Below are positions 9,235 through 16,526 of a stretch of 20,714 nucleotides of DNA, piece after piece; position 1 is the stretch's first letter; each line of letters opens with the position of its first letter. Location of the stretch: NCBI GenBank assembly GCA_030684755.1, contig JAUXXN010000591.1, positions 1-20,714 of the forward strand, in the 5' to 3' direction. The notes beneath the pieces were generated by a model that made no database searches, had not been told where the DNA came from, and saw only the letters and a program-made list of their open reading frames with translations. The position numbers and the translations under genes were made by a program. Origin of the DNA: Hydrogenophaga sp. (lineage in GTDB: Bacteria; Pseudomonadota; Gammaproteobacteria; Burkholderiales; Burkholderiaceae_C).

Positions 9235-9309
9235 GCGTCACCCTTGAAAGAGCGATGCGGTGTGGCCCTGCAAAGCCAGTTCCACCGCATCCTTGATATC
9301 ACTGCGCCC
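9235..9309 (+). repeat. Hairpin-forming repeat element, copy B (upstream of the ABC transporter gene)
   Basis: This is a diverged direct copy of the element at 8156-8232. It shares GCGTCACCC at its start, GCGATGCG at the same 17-bp offset, then AAGCCAGTTCCACCGCATCCT, and later a GCGCC. Its arms GATGCGGTG (9254-9262) and CACCGCATC (9283-9291) form a perfect 9-bp stem around a 20-nt loop. The stem keeps its pairing although one arm differs from copy A by the bulged base. It ends about 20 bp before the transporter ATG at 9330, so it would lie in that gene's leader if transcribed with it. Confidence 0.68.
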
Positions 9310-9329
9310 AAACTGTTGAGACACCTTCG

Positions 9330-11117
9330 ATGACCCAAGCCTTGTCCAAATTCCAAAGCTTCCGCCTGTTTGCCGCCAAGGTCGGTGCGCTCGCCGCGCC
9401 CTATTTCAACTCCGAAGAAAAGTGGCGCGCACGCGGCCTGCTGGCTGCCATCGTGGCGCTGAACCTGGCGGCGGTGTACATGCTGGTGCTGCTCAACGAA
9501 TGGAACCGCGTGTTTTACGACGCGCTGCAAAACAAGGACGCGCCGGTGTTTTGGCGCGAACTGGGCCGCTTTACGTACCTGGCTTTTGGCTTCATCGTCA
9601 TTGCGGTGTACCGCTTTTATTTGACGCAGTTGCTGGAAATGCGCTGGCGTGCCTGGATGACGGTGCACTACGTCAACCGCTGGTTGTCCAACCAGGCCTT
9701 CTACCACCTGGAGCTGGCCCGCTTCACCGGCAACAGCGACGGCGACAAGACGCCCGACAACCCGGACCAGCGCATTGCAGAAGACATGAACCTGTTCACC
9801 AGCTACTCGGTGAGCCTGTCCATGGGCCTGCTCAACGCGGTGGTCACGCTGCTGAGCTTTGTGGGTATTTTGTGGTCGCTCTCGGGCAGTTTCGCCTTCA
9901 ACTTCAACGGCGAAGAAGTGGTGATTCCCGGCTTCATGGTGTGGATGGCGGTGGTGTATTGCGTGATTGGAAGCGTCATTACCCACTACATTGGCCGCCC
10001 GCTGATTGGCCTGAACTTTCGCCAGCAGCGTGCGGAGGCCGACTACCGGCACCACCTGGTGCGGGTGCGTGAATACAGCGAATCCATTGCGCTGGACCGG
10101 GGCGAACCGGTTGAACGCGGCCAGTTGGGCAGCCGCTTTGGTGTGGTGCTGGCCAATTACCTTCAACTCATCCGGGCACAAAAACGGCTGACTTGGTTCA
10201 CCGTGGGCTTTGGGCAAGCGGCGGTGGTGTTTCCATTCATCGTGGCCGCGCCACGCTTTTTCAGCGGCGCCATCCAGCTCGGGGAGCTGATGCAAATCGC
10301 CTCCGCCTTTGGTCGGGTGCAAGATGCGCTCTCGTGGTTTGTGGACAACTACGACCGCCTGGCCAGCTGGCGCGCCACCACCGACCGCATCACCAGTTTT
10401 GAGGCCAGCTTTCAGGCCCTGCAAAACAGCGCCCACGGCCAGACCGTGGCCACACCCCACACCGAAGACGCGCTGGCGCTGGACGACCTGCACCTGAGCC
10501 TGCCCGGTGGCACCGCGCTGCTCGCGGTCAACGGTTTGCAGCTCAGCCCCGGCGACACCGTGCTGGTCAAAGGCCCATCGGGCAGCGGCAAGTCCACCCT
10601 GTTTCGGGCACTGGCGGGCATCTGGCCCTGGTCCATCAGCCAACTGCGCCCACCGGCCGACTTTGACGCCCGTGTGATGTTTCTGCCGCAGCGCCCGTAT
10701 TTCCCCAACGGCGCACTGCGCCACGCCCTGGCCTACCCGGCCACGCCCGAGCGCTACACCGACGCCGAATTGCAGCAAGCCCTGACCGACGCCCTGTTGC
10801 CGCATCTAGCCAGCCAGCTCGACACCGAAGACACCTGGGGCCAGAAACTCTCAGGCGGCGAACAGCAGCGCCTGGCCATGGCCCGAGCCTTCTTGAAAAA
10901 ACCGCGCTGGCTGTTTGTAGACGAAGCCACCAGCGCCCTGGACGAATCCGCCGAAGCGGTGCTGTACGACCGCCTCAAAGCCATGGTGCTGCGCGAAAAT
11001 GGCGCCTTGGTATCGATTGCCCACCGGCCCACGGTGGCCGCGTTTCACCACCGGCAATGGACGCTGGAGCCCAACGACGCTGGCGGCACGCGCTACCGGT
11101 TGGTGGATGCGGTGTAG
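9330..11117 (+). CDS. ABC transporter with fused membrane and ATPase domains, SbmA/BacA-YddA type
   Basis: The 595-residue protein combines an SbmA/BacA-like membrane domain with a C-terminal nucleotide-binding domain, the arrangement of YddA and the ABCD-like (COG4178) transporters. Hydrophobic helices lie at about residues 37-55, 80-100, 160-185, 198-222 and 288-308. The ATPase part has Walker A GPSGSGKST from residue 415, the signature LSGGEQQRLAMARA from residue 507, Walker B RWLFVDEATSALDE and the switch histidine in SIAHRP. Bacterial relatives are linked to peptide or fatty-acid-like substrates, but most are unassigned, so no substrate is claimed. The start ATG 9330 has only a weak GAG before it. 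It may be a single-gene transcript. Confidence 0.9.
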   Translation: MTQALSKFQSFRLFAAKVGALAAPYFNSEEKWRARGLLAAIVALNLAAVYMLVLLNEWNRVFYDALQNKDAPVFWRELGRFTYLAFGFIVIAVYRFYLTQLLEMRWRAWMTVHYVNRWLSNQAFYHLELARFTGNSDGDKTPDNPDQRIAEDMNLFTSYSVSLSMGLLNAVVTLLSFVGILWSLSGSFAFNFNGEEVVIPGFMVWMAVVYCVIGSVITHYIGRPLIGLNFRQQRAEADYRHHLVRVREYSESIALDRGEPVERGQLGSRFGVVLANYLQLIRAQKRLTWFTVGFGQAAVVFPFIVAAPRFFSGAIQLGELMQIASAFGRVQDALSWFVDNYDRLASWRATTDRITSFEASFQALQNSAHGQTVATPHTEDALALDDLHLSLPGGTALLAVNGLQLSPGDTVLVKGPSGSGKSTLFRALAGIWPWSISQLRPPADFDARVMFLPQRPYFPNGALRHALAYPATPERYTDAELQQALTDALLPHLASQLDTEDTWGQKLSGGEQQRLAMARAFLKKPRWLFVDEATSALDESAEAVLYDRLKAMVLRENGALVSIAHRPTVAAFHHRQWTLEPNDAGGTRYRLVDAV

Positions 11118-11132
11118 GCGACCACAGTGAAA

Positions 11133-11160
11133 GCTGGCACAGGAACCAAGCCAGCGTGCC
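11133..11160 (+). other. Inverted repeat between the ABC transporter and nucleotidyltransferase genes
   Basis: GCTGGC (11133-11138) pairs with GCCAGC (11150-11155). An alternative pairing uses GGCAC (11136-11140) with GTGCC (11156-11160), and the two exclude each other. There is no T-tract, so this is not a convincing intrinsic terminator. It could end transporter mRNA by other means or be incidental. Confidence 0.4.
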
Positions 11161-11197
11161 ATCATAGGAACAGCCAAGACTTTTGAAGGAATTTCAA

Positions 11198-11512
11198 ATG
11201 ATGAATGCCAACACGCTGACCAGCGCCATCAAGGCTTTGACGCTGGCTGCACCACAAGTTGAACAGATCGTGCTGTTCGGCTCTCAAGCCCGTGGTGACG
11301 CAGATGAAGGCTCTGATCTTGACTTTTTGGTCATCGAACCGGTGGTCGAAAATCGCGCCCAAGAAATGGTGCGACTGCGCCGGGCGCTGCGGCCCTTGCG
11401 GATACCGGTTGATGTATTGGTCTACTCGCGAGACGAGGTCAACCGCTGGGGACATCAGCCAGGCACTGCCCTGTACTGGGCATTAAAGGAAGGACAGGTG
11501 GTGCATGGTTGA
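11198..11512 (+). CDS. Minimal nucleotidyltransferase (MNT-domain protein)
   Basis: The 104-residue protein is a stand-alone MNT domain of the DNA polymerase beta superfamily. The catalytic signature is complete: GSQARGDADEGSDLDFLV gives GSx10DxD, and the third acidic residue is expected in VDVLVY. In HEPN/MNT toxin-antitoxin systems such a protein is the antitoxin and transfers AMP to the HEPN partner. Other MNT-HEPN pairs have no assigned role. The start at ATG 11198 has AAGGA at 11186-11190 as ribosome binding site; the adjacent ATG at 11201 is an equal alternative. It overlaps the next gene by 8 bp, so the two are surely co-translated. Function as an antitoxin is inferred, not shown. Confidence 0.85.
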   Translation: MMNANTLTSAIKALTLAAPQVEQIVLFGSQARGDADEGSDLDFLVIEPVVENRAQEMVRLRRALRPLRIPVDVLVYSRDEVNRWGHQPGTALYWALKEGQVVHG

Positions 11513-11912
11513 TGCGTGCAACCAGCCGTCTATTGCCCATTTGCTGCTCGCTTCAGCACAACAAGATCTGGCAGCCGGGCGCTGGCTCGCAGCTGGACCT
11601 GGGTTGGGTGATGCCTTGGTCGGGTTTCACGTCCAACAAGCGGTTGAAAAAGCACTGAAAGCAGTTCTCAGCGCCTACCGCGTCGAGTTTCGTCGAACGC
11701 ACGATCTGCTCATACTGCTCGATCTTCTGGAAGACAACCAGCTTCCAGCACCTCCGGCGGCGGACTGGCTTGATGAGCTGAACCCCTACGCGGTGGAAGC
11801 TCGCTACGGCACGATAAACCCCGAAGGCCTGGATCGGAACCGTGCGCTCACGGTTGCCGCAGATGTGATGGCTTGGGCGCATAACTTGGTAGCGGGCGTG
11901 CATACCCAGTAA
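11505..11912 (+). CDS. HEPN-domain protein, partner of the MNT gene
   Basis: This 135-residue, mostly helical protein is a HEPN domain (PF05168-like). Recognisable parts are the helix GFHVQQAVEKALKAVL, the RRTHDLLILL segment and the late ARYG of NPYAVEARYG, which matches the usual ARYP. HEPN toxins are RNases with an Rx4-6H motif late in the domain. Here the only R...H spacing of that kind is in RVEFRRTH, earlier than in proven toxins, so RNase activity is doubtful. It could be a toxin, a nucleotide-binding partner for the MNT protein, or a degenerate member. The start ATG 11505 lies within the last codons of the MNT gene. It converges with queC 37 bp downstream. Confidence 0.83.
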   Translation: MVDACNQPSIAHLLLASAQQDLAAGRWLAAGPGLGDALVGFHVQQAVEKALKAVLSAYRVEFRRTHDLLILLDLLEDNQLPAPPAADWLDELNPYAVEARYGTINPEGLDRNRALTVAADVMAWAHNLVAGVHTQ

Positions 11913-11949
11913 AAAACCCGATTCAGAGAACCTGGTTGAGTGCCAAGTC

Positions 11950-12696
11950 TTAACCGTGGATCGGGTCAAGGCAATACCCCGCCCACCCCCGCGCCCGCAG
12001 CTCGCACGCGGGGCAACTGCCGCACCCATAGCCCCAGGCGTGCCGGTGTTCGCGGTCCCCGAGGTAGCAGGTGTGGGTGTGTTCCACGATCAGGTCTACC
12101 AACGCCGTCCCGCCACCGGCTACGCCCGAGGCTTCGCCCAGTTCGTGCGCCATGCGCCAGGTGTCGGCTTTGTCGATCCACATGAGTGGGGTGTCGATGA
12201 GGAAGCGGTGGTCCATGCCGAGGCTGAGCGCCACTTGCAGCGCTTTCATGGTGTCGTCGCGGCAGTCGGGGTAGCCTGAAAAGTCGGTTTCACAAACGCC
12301 GGTGACGATGACCTGGATGTCCCGGCGGTAGGCGAGTGCGGCGGCCAGCGTCAAAAAAAGCAGGTTGCGCCCGGGCACAAAGGTGTTGGGCAGACCGCTC
12401 TCTTCCATGCGAAAGGCCATGTCGCGGGTGAGCGATGTTTCGCTCACTTTGCCGAGCACGGCGAGATCGAGCACATGGTCTTCTCCCAGGCGCTCGGCCC
12501 ACGCTGGAAATTGCTCGCGCAGTTGGCGCAGCACCACCAGGCGGGCTTGCAGCTCAACGCTGTGGCGCTGGCCGTAGTCGAACCCGATGGTTTCGACGCG
12601 TGGGTAACGTGCCAAGGCGTGGGCCAGGCAGGTGGTGGAGTCTTGCCCGCCTGAAAACAGAACGAGGGCGCTGGTGTGGTGGGGCTTGGGGCTCAT
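11950..12696 (-). CDS. queC: 7-cyano-7-deazaguanine synthase QueC
   Basis: QueC makes preQ0 from 7-carboxy-7-deazaguanine with ATP and ammonia, in the pathway to queuosine in tRNA. The 248-residue product has the N-type ATP pyrophosphatase P-loop SGGQDSTTC near residues 15-23, the family segments [11 protein letters not shown] and [12 protein letters not shown], and [14 protein letters not shown]. The zinc site near the C-terminus is made by the Cys of THTCYLG and the Cys cluster in [11 protein letters not shown]. The chosen ATG at 12696 removes 14 upstream residues that do not resemble the family. It has a weak ribosome binding site. No queD or queE is seen nearby. It is divergent from the exported protein gene at 12854. 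Confidence 0.95.
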   Translation of the reverse strand: MSPKPHHTSALVLFSGGQDSTTCLAHALARYPRVETIGFDYGQRHSVELQARLVVLRQLREQFPAWAERLGEDHVLDLAVLGKVSETSLTRDMAFRMEESGLPNTFVPGRNLLFLTLAAALAYRRDIQVIVTGVCETDFSGYPDCRDDTMKALQVALSLGMDHRFLIDTPLMWIDKADTWRMAHELGEASGVAGGGTALVDLIVEHTHTCYLGDREHRHAWGYGCGSCPACELRARGWAGYCLDPIHG

Positions 12697-12853
12697 AGGG
12701 GCGATGGTAGCGCCGCACCCGCTGCGCTTACCGTCCAAAGGGTCTGCTAAGGGCTCAACAAAGTCACGCCCAAATTGCCGGGCTCACACCACATGGGTCA
12801 CCACACGGCTAACATCTGGTTTTTTCATCTGTTACGTTGAGGACCACTGCACC

Positions 12854-13360
12854 ATGACCACACGCCGCACACTGAACGCCGCACTGCTTTTGGCTGGCCT
12901 GTCGCTTTCAGTGCCCGCGCTGGCACTGGACGCCCCCACCACCCGCCCGATCCTGACGGTGTCAGGCAAAATTGCTGTGAAAAATGCGGGCGAAACAGCC
13001 CGCTTTGACATGAAAATGATTGAAGCCTTGCCCCAGCACAGCTTCACCACCCGCACCCCCTGGTTTGACAAACCGGTGAAGTTCACCGGCCCGCTGCTGG
13101 CAGATCTGCTGGCGGCCGTCAAAGCCAGCGGCACCACCCTGAGCGCGGTGGCCATCAACGATTACAAGATTGACATTCCGATGGCCGATGTGCAGAAATA
13201 CAAGGTGATCGTGGCACGCTTGCTGGACAACAAGCCCATGCCCGTGCGCGACAAAGGGCCGCTGTTTGTGGTGTTCCCCTTTGACAGCGCCGCAGAGTTG
13301 CGCACTTCCACGTACTACGAACGCTCCATTTGGCAACTCAAGGCGCTGGACGTGCAGTGA
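12854..13360 (+). CDS. Exported molybdopterin-oxidoreductase-fold protein without cysteine
   Basis: The 168-residue protein has a clear Sec signal peptide (basic start TTRR, hydrophobic core, cleavage near ALA at about residue 24), so it is probably periplasmic. The mature part resembles the small proteins annotated as molybdopterin-dependent oxidoreductase-like, related to the SUOX fold: VSGKI, then DMKMIEALPQHSF, FTGPLLADLLAAV, then INDYKIDIPMADV and RDKGPLFVVFPFD. It contains no cysteine at all, so it lacks the Mo-ligating cysteine of true SUOX enzymes and is unlikely to be a classical Mo enzyme. Its TGA overlaps the ATG of the hybrid kinase by one base. A role in ligand binding for that kinase is an inference from this pairing. 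TGAGGA at 12837-12842 is the likely ribosome binding site. Confidence 0.78.
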   Translation: MTTRRTLNAALLLAGLSLSVPALALDAPTTRPILTVSGKIAVKNAGETARFDMKMIEALPQHSFTTRTPWFDKPVKFTGPLLADLLAAVKASGTTLSAVAINDYKIDIPMADVQKYKVIVARLLDNKPMPVRDKGPLFVVFPFDSAAELRTSTYYERSIWQLKALDVQ

Positions 13361-15657
13361 TGTTGACCATGCTGAATCTGGCCCAGTGGCAACGTTGGCA
13401 ATGGGTGGCGGCTCTTGCCAGCCTGCTGGTGGTCACGCTCAGCCCTTTGGCCTGGATTCAGTGGCAACAGTTCAAATTGCTGAAAGATGTGTCCACCAAC
13501 CAAGTGGACTCGATCATGTGGCAGGCTTACCAGCTGGAGCGCGAGCTGAGTCGGCTCGACTCAAAACTGCACGTGGCCATGAGCAAACCCGAGCAGATCG
13601 ACCCCTACGATCTCAACGAGCGCTACGAGGTTTTTTTGAGTCGCATAGATTTGCTCACCCAAATTCCACGCCGCGATTTGATTGACAACACAACGGCTTA
13701 CGCTGACGCAATAGGGTCTATTGAGGCGTTTGTGGTCCGGGCCGACCCTTTGTTCGCCGACCCAGCAGGTTTGATACAAGACAGGGAAAGCCTCGCCGCC
13801 ATGGAATCTAGCGTGGAAACGCTTTTGCCGCAGGTGGCCGAACTGACCCGCGAAGCCAACCGCGCTGTGGCGCGCTTTGTGGACGAACGCAACGCGCAAC
13901 TGCAACAACAAAGTGTGCTGGTGATCACGTTGGCGGGTGTACAAAGTGTTGTTTTGTTGGTTTTTGTGGTGGTGCTGGTGCGCCACATACGCCGCCAGCA
14001 AAAGCAATACGCCCAACTGCAACACCTCAGCCGCGAACTCTCAGACGCCCGCGACCAAGCCGAAGCGGCGAACCACGGCAAGAGCGTGTTTCTGGCCAAC
14101 ATGAGCCACGAGATACGAACCCCATTTCAGGGTTTGCTGGGCATGCTCAACTTGCTGGACGAACCCAACCTGACGCCACAGCAACGCGATTACCTGCAAA
14201 CGGCGCGCGACTCTGCCTTGCACTTGCTTGGTGTGCTCAATGACATTCTGGATGTGTCCACCATGGAATCGGGCACGCTCAAGCTCTCAGAATCCCCCAT
14301 CAACCTGCGCGATGTGGTGCAAGAGGTAGAAAGCCTGATGAGGGTGGCAGCCAACAACAAAGGGCTGGAACTGCAGGTGAACGCTGCCAGCGATCTGCCC
14401 ACCTGGGTCATGGCCGACGCAACGCGGTTGCGCCAGATCATGTTCAACCTGATCAACAACGCCATTAAGTTCACCGCCAAGGGCTCGGTAATCGCCGAGA
14501 TGTCGTGCGCAGTCAACGGACCACCGGGTGTGGTGCTCACGGTGCGCGACACGGGCATGGGCATGGACCGCGAGACGGTGAACAACCTGTTCACCCGGTT
14601 TTTCCAGGCCGACAATTCCGTGCGCAGGCGCATGGGCGGCACCGGGCTGGGGCTGGAGATTTCGCGCAATCTGGCGCGCATGATGGGGGGCGGTATTCAG
14701 GTCAGCAGCGAACCGGGTGTGGGCTCGGTGTTCACCGTCACGCTCCAGTTGCAGACAACCACCGCGCCCACAACCGAGACTTTGGTGCCTGTCAACACGG
14801 GCACAACGCGCCGCCTGAAGGTGCTGGTGGCCGAAGACCACGCGATCAATCAGAAATACATGGGCATCTTGCTGAAGAAGATGGGACACGCGGCGGTGTT
14901 TTGCGAAAACGGCGCAGAAGCCCTGGAGTGTCTGGCCCAGCAAGCATTTGACGTGGTTTTGCTGGACTACCACATGCCGGTATTGGACGGACTTGCCACC
15001 ACCGAAGCGATTCGCCAGTTGGACGGCCCTGCGGCCACCATGCCGGTGATTTTGGTGACCGCCGATGTGCTGAACGAAACCCGCCAACGGGCGCAAGTCA
15101 TGGGTGTGAACGAGTTCGTCAGCAAGCCCTTGCAAACGAACGACCTGCAGCGCGCCTTACAGCGCTGTGGTTTGCTGGACGAGCCCAGCGCGTTGGTTAC
15201 CGCCAACCCAGCCCTGCCTGTGCCCAGCCCAATACAAAGCGAGACGGTTGATGTGCCCGTGCGCTGCCCAGAACCCACAGAAAGCGAGACCCCCGCAATG
15301 GATGACATGGACGTGATAGACCGGGAGGCGTATGCCGACATTGTGTCGATGCTGACCACTGAAACCCTGGCTGAAATGCTGGACAGCTTGTTGGCCCCAC
15401 CGCAGGGCACTTTGCATGCGCTGGTTCGGGCACTGGAAACGGGAGACAGGAGCAACATCCGCTTCATCGCCCACAACCTGAAGGGCGCGGCCATGCTGAT
15501 GGGCTTTAAAGCGATAGCCCAAACCGCCGCCACGGTTGAGCACGGGGTCCAAGAAACCCAAGACCCCGTCCCAACCGCCCTGGTGGCCCAACTGCTGGTC
15601 GACCTGCAAAGTACCCAAAAGGCTTTGCGTCAGGTGGGCGCGCCAGTCAGCGCCTGA
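13360..15657 (+). CDS. Hybrid sensor histidine kinase with REC and Hpt domains
   Basis: This 765-residue membrane kinase carries out a multistep phosphorelay. A first membrane helix lies at about residues 14-33, a periplasmic sensor region at about 34-185, and a second helix at about 186-206. A short linker follows, then HisKA with SHEIRTP (phosphoacceptor H250) and HATPase_c with the N box starting at N363, DTGMGMD and [10 protein letters not shown]. The REC domain has phosphoacceptor D536 in [11 protein letters not shown] and a late SKPLQ. The Hpt domain has H705 in AHNLKGAAM. The ATG at 13360 overlaps the upstream stop. No DNA-binding response regulator is adjacent, so the final output partner is elsewhere. 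It may sense a signal through the co-translated periplasmic protein. Confidence 0.93.
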   Translation: MLTMLNLAQWQRWQWVAALASLLVVTLSPLAWIQWQQFKLLKDVSTNQVDSIMWQAYQLERELSRLDSKLHVAMSKPEQIDPYDLNERYEVFLSRIDLLTQIPRRDLIDNTTAYADAIGSIEAFVVRADPLFADPAGLIQDRESLAAMESSVETLLPQVAELTREANRAVARFVDERNAQLQQQSVLVITLAGVQSVVLLVFVVVLVRHIRRQQKQYAQLQHLSRELSDARDQAEAANHGKSVFLANMSHEIRTPFQGLLGMLNLLDEPNLTPQQRDYLQTARDSALHLLGVLNDILDVSTMESGTLKLSESPINLRDVVQEVESLMRVAANNKGLELQVNAASDLPTWVMADATRLRQIMFNLINNAIKFTAKGSVIAEMSCAVNGPPGVVLTVRDTGMGMDRETVNNLFTRFFQADNSVRRRMGGTGLGLEISRNLARMMGGGIQVSSEPGVGSVFTVTLQLQTTTAPTTETLVPVNTGTTRRLKVLVAEDHAINQKYMGILLKKMGHAAVFCENGAEALECLAQQAFDVVLLDYHMPVLDGLATTEAIRQLDGPAATMPVILVTADVLNETRQRAQVMGVNEFVSKPLQTNDLQRALQRCGLLDEPSALVTANPALPVPSPIQSETVDVPVRCPEPTESETPAMDDMDVIDREAYADIVSMLTTETLAEMLDSLLAPPQGTLHALVRALETGDRSNIRFIAHNLKGAAMLMGFKAIAQTAATVEHGVQETQDPVPTALVAQLLVDLQSTQKALRQVGAPVSA

Positions 15658-15666
15658 CAACGTGTT

Positions 15667-15702
15667 GCAGGCCTCGCCACGCTGGACGGTGGCCTGCGTT
15701 TT
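15667..15702 (+). terminator. Likely intrinsic terminator after the hybrid kinase gene
   Basis: GCAGGCC (15667-15673) and GGCCTGC (15691-15697) form a 7-bp GC-rich stem, followed by GTTTT (15698-15702). It starts 10 bp after the kinase stop and ends at the stop of the converging VOC gene. The T-tract is on the plus-strand side only, so it fits termination of the kinase transcript better than that of the opposing operon. Confidence 0.65.
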
Positions 15703-16241
15703 CAGTTGGCGGTGAACTCGCGCTCGTGCATCCAGGCCGCGTGTTTGGGTGCGCGTTTGGTTTGGCTCCACTCTTCCAACATGTCCCATTTCACGTCGTC
15801 GAGCTTTTGCATCATCTCGGGCGTGCCGGTGTTGGCGGCCAGTTCCAGGCGGTGGCCGTTGGGATCGAAGAAGTAAATGGACTTGAAAATGGTGTGGTCG
15901 GTGATACCGATGACCGGCACGCCAGCGGCTTCCAGTCGGGCCTTGGTGGTTTCCAGTTCGGCCACGGTGTCCACTTCCAGCGCAATGTGCTGCACCCACT
16001 CGGGGGTGTTGGTGTCGCGGCCCATTTCGGGGGCGTTGGGCAGTTCAAAAAACGCCAAAATGTTGCCGCCGCCCGCGTCCATGAACAGGTGCATGTAGGG
16101 GTCGGGCGCGTGGGTGGACGGCACCTGGTCTTCGGCAATGGCGAGCACGAAGTTCATGCCCAGGTGCTTCTGGTACCACAGCACGGTTTCTTTGGCGTCT
16201 TTGCAGCGGTACGCCACATGGTGGATTTTGCGGATGTTCAT
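15702..16241 (-). CDS. VOC (glyoxalase/extradiol dioxygenase superfamily) protein
   Basis: The 179-residue protein is a two-module vicinal oxygen chelate protein. It opens MNIRKIHHVAYRCKDA, where the first His is the usual metal ligand. It continues with a middle FFELPNAP, a second-module His in QHIALEVD, and a late Glu in FFDPNGHRLELAA. These four positions match the common H-E-H-E metal set, so it is probably an active metal-binding protein. Relatives act as glyoxalases, ring-cleavage dioxygenases or isomerases, and the sequence alone does not choose. AAGGAG just upstream fixes the start at 16241. It is the last gene of a three-gene minus-strand operon with an FAD monooxygenase and a DUF2783 protein, which points to aromatic breakdown. 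Confidence 0.88.
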   Translation of the reverse strand: MNIRKIHHVAYRCKDAKETVLWYQKHLGMNFVLAIAEDQVPSTHAPDPYMHLFMDAGGGNILAFFELPNAPEMGRDTNTPEWVQHIALEVDTVAELETTKARLEAAGVPVIGITDHTIFKSIYFFDPNGHRLELAANTGTPEMMQKLDDVKWDMLEEWSQTKRAPKHAAWMHEREFTAN

Positions 16242-16285
16242 GGGGTGCTCCTTCGGGTCAATGGGGTGGGTTGGCAAGCGGCGAA

Positions 16286-16510
16286 TCAAACACCTTCGCG
16301 CGCTAGGCGCAGGACATTTTTGAGCACCGCGATGTCGCCCACCTGGTTGGCCAGCAACAAGATGAGCTTGGCGTTGAGCAACTGGCTTTGCTCGTCGCTC
16401 AGGTCGCGGTGGGTGTCGATCAGGGCTTCGTAGAAATCGTCGCCCGGGGTGAAATCGCGAAAGTACCGCTGACCGGGTTCGCTCAGGTTGGGTTGCAACT
16501 GCAGGGGCAT
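16286..16510 (-). CDS. DUF2783 small protein
   Basis: This 74-residue protein matches the DUF2783 pattern: an N-terminal LxPNLSEPG-like start, then DDFYEALIDTHRDLSDEQSQL, and the helical NAKLILLLANQVGDIAVLKNVL. The family has no known function, but members are often encoded next to an FAD-dependent oxidoreductase, as here. GAGGAA in front of ATG 16510 supports the start. It has no signal peptide or membrane helix and is rich in acidic residues and leucine, so it may be a small cytoplasmic partner or stabiliser of the monooxygenase. It lies 16 bp after that gene and 44 bp before the VOC gene. Confidence 0.8.
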   Translation of the reverse strand: MPLQLQPNLSEPGQRYFRDFTPGDDFYEALIDTHRDLSDEQSQLLNAKLILLLANQVGDIAVLKNVLRLAREGV

Positions 16511-16526
16511 GGTGTGTTCCTCGGGT

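Noticed and set aside
8880..10805. A 641-codon minus-strand open frame opposite the ABC transporter
   Set aside because: It spans two real plus-strand genes, has shadow-type composition and shows no motif.
11118..11197. A terminator after the ABC transporter
   Set aside because: The inverted repeat has no T-tract; it is listed only as a possible hairpin.
12697..12853. A promoter for the exported protein and kinase genes
   Set aside because: TAACAT at 12810 could be a -10 box but no -35 box lies at suitable spacing.
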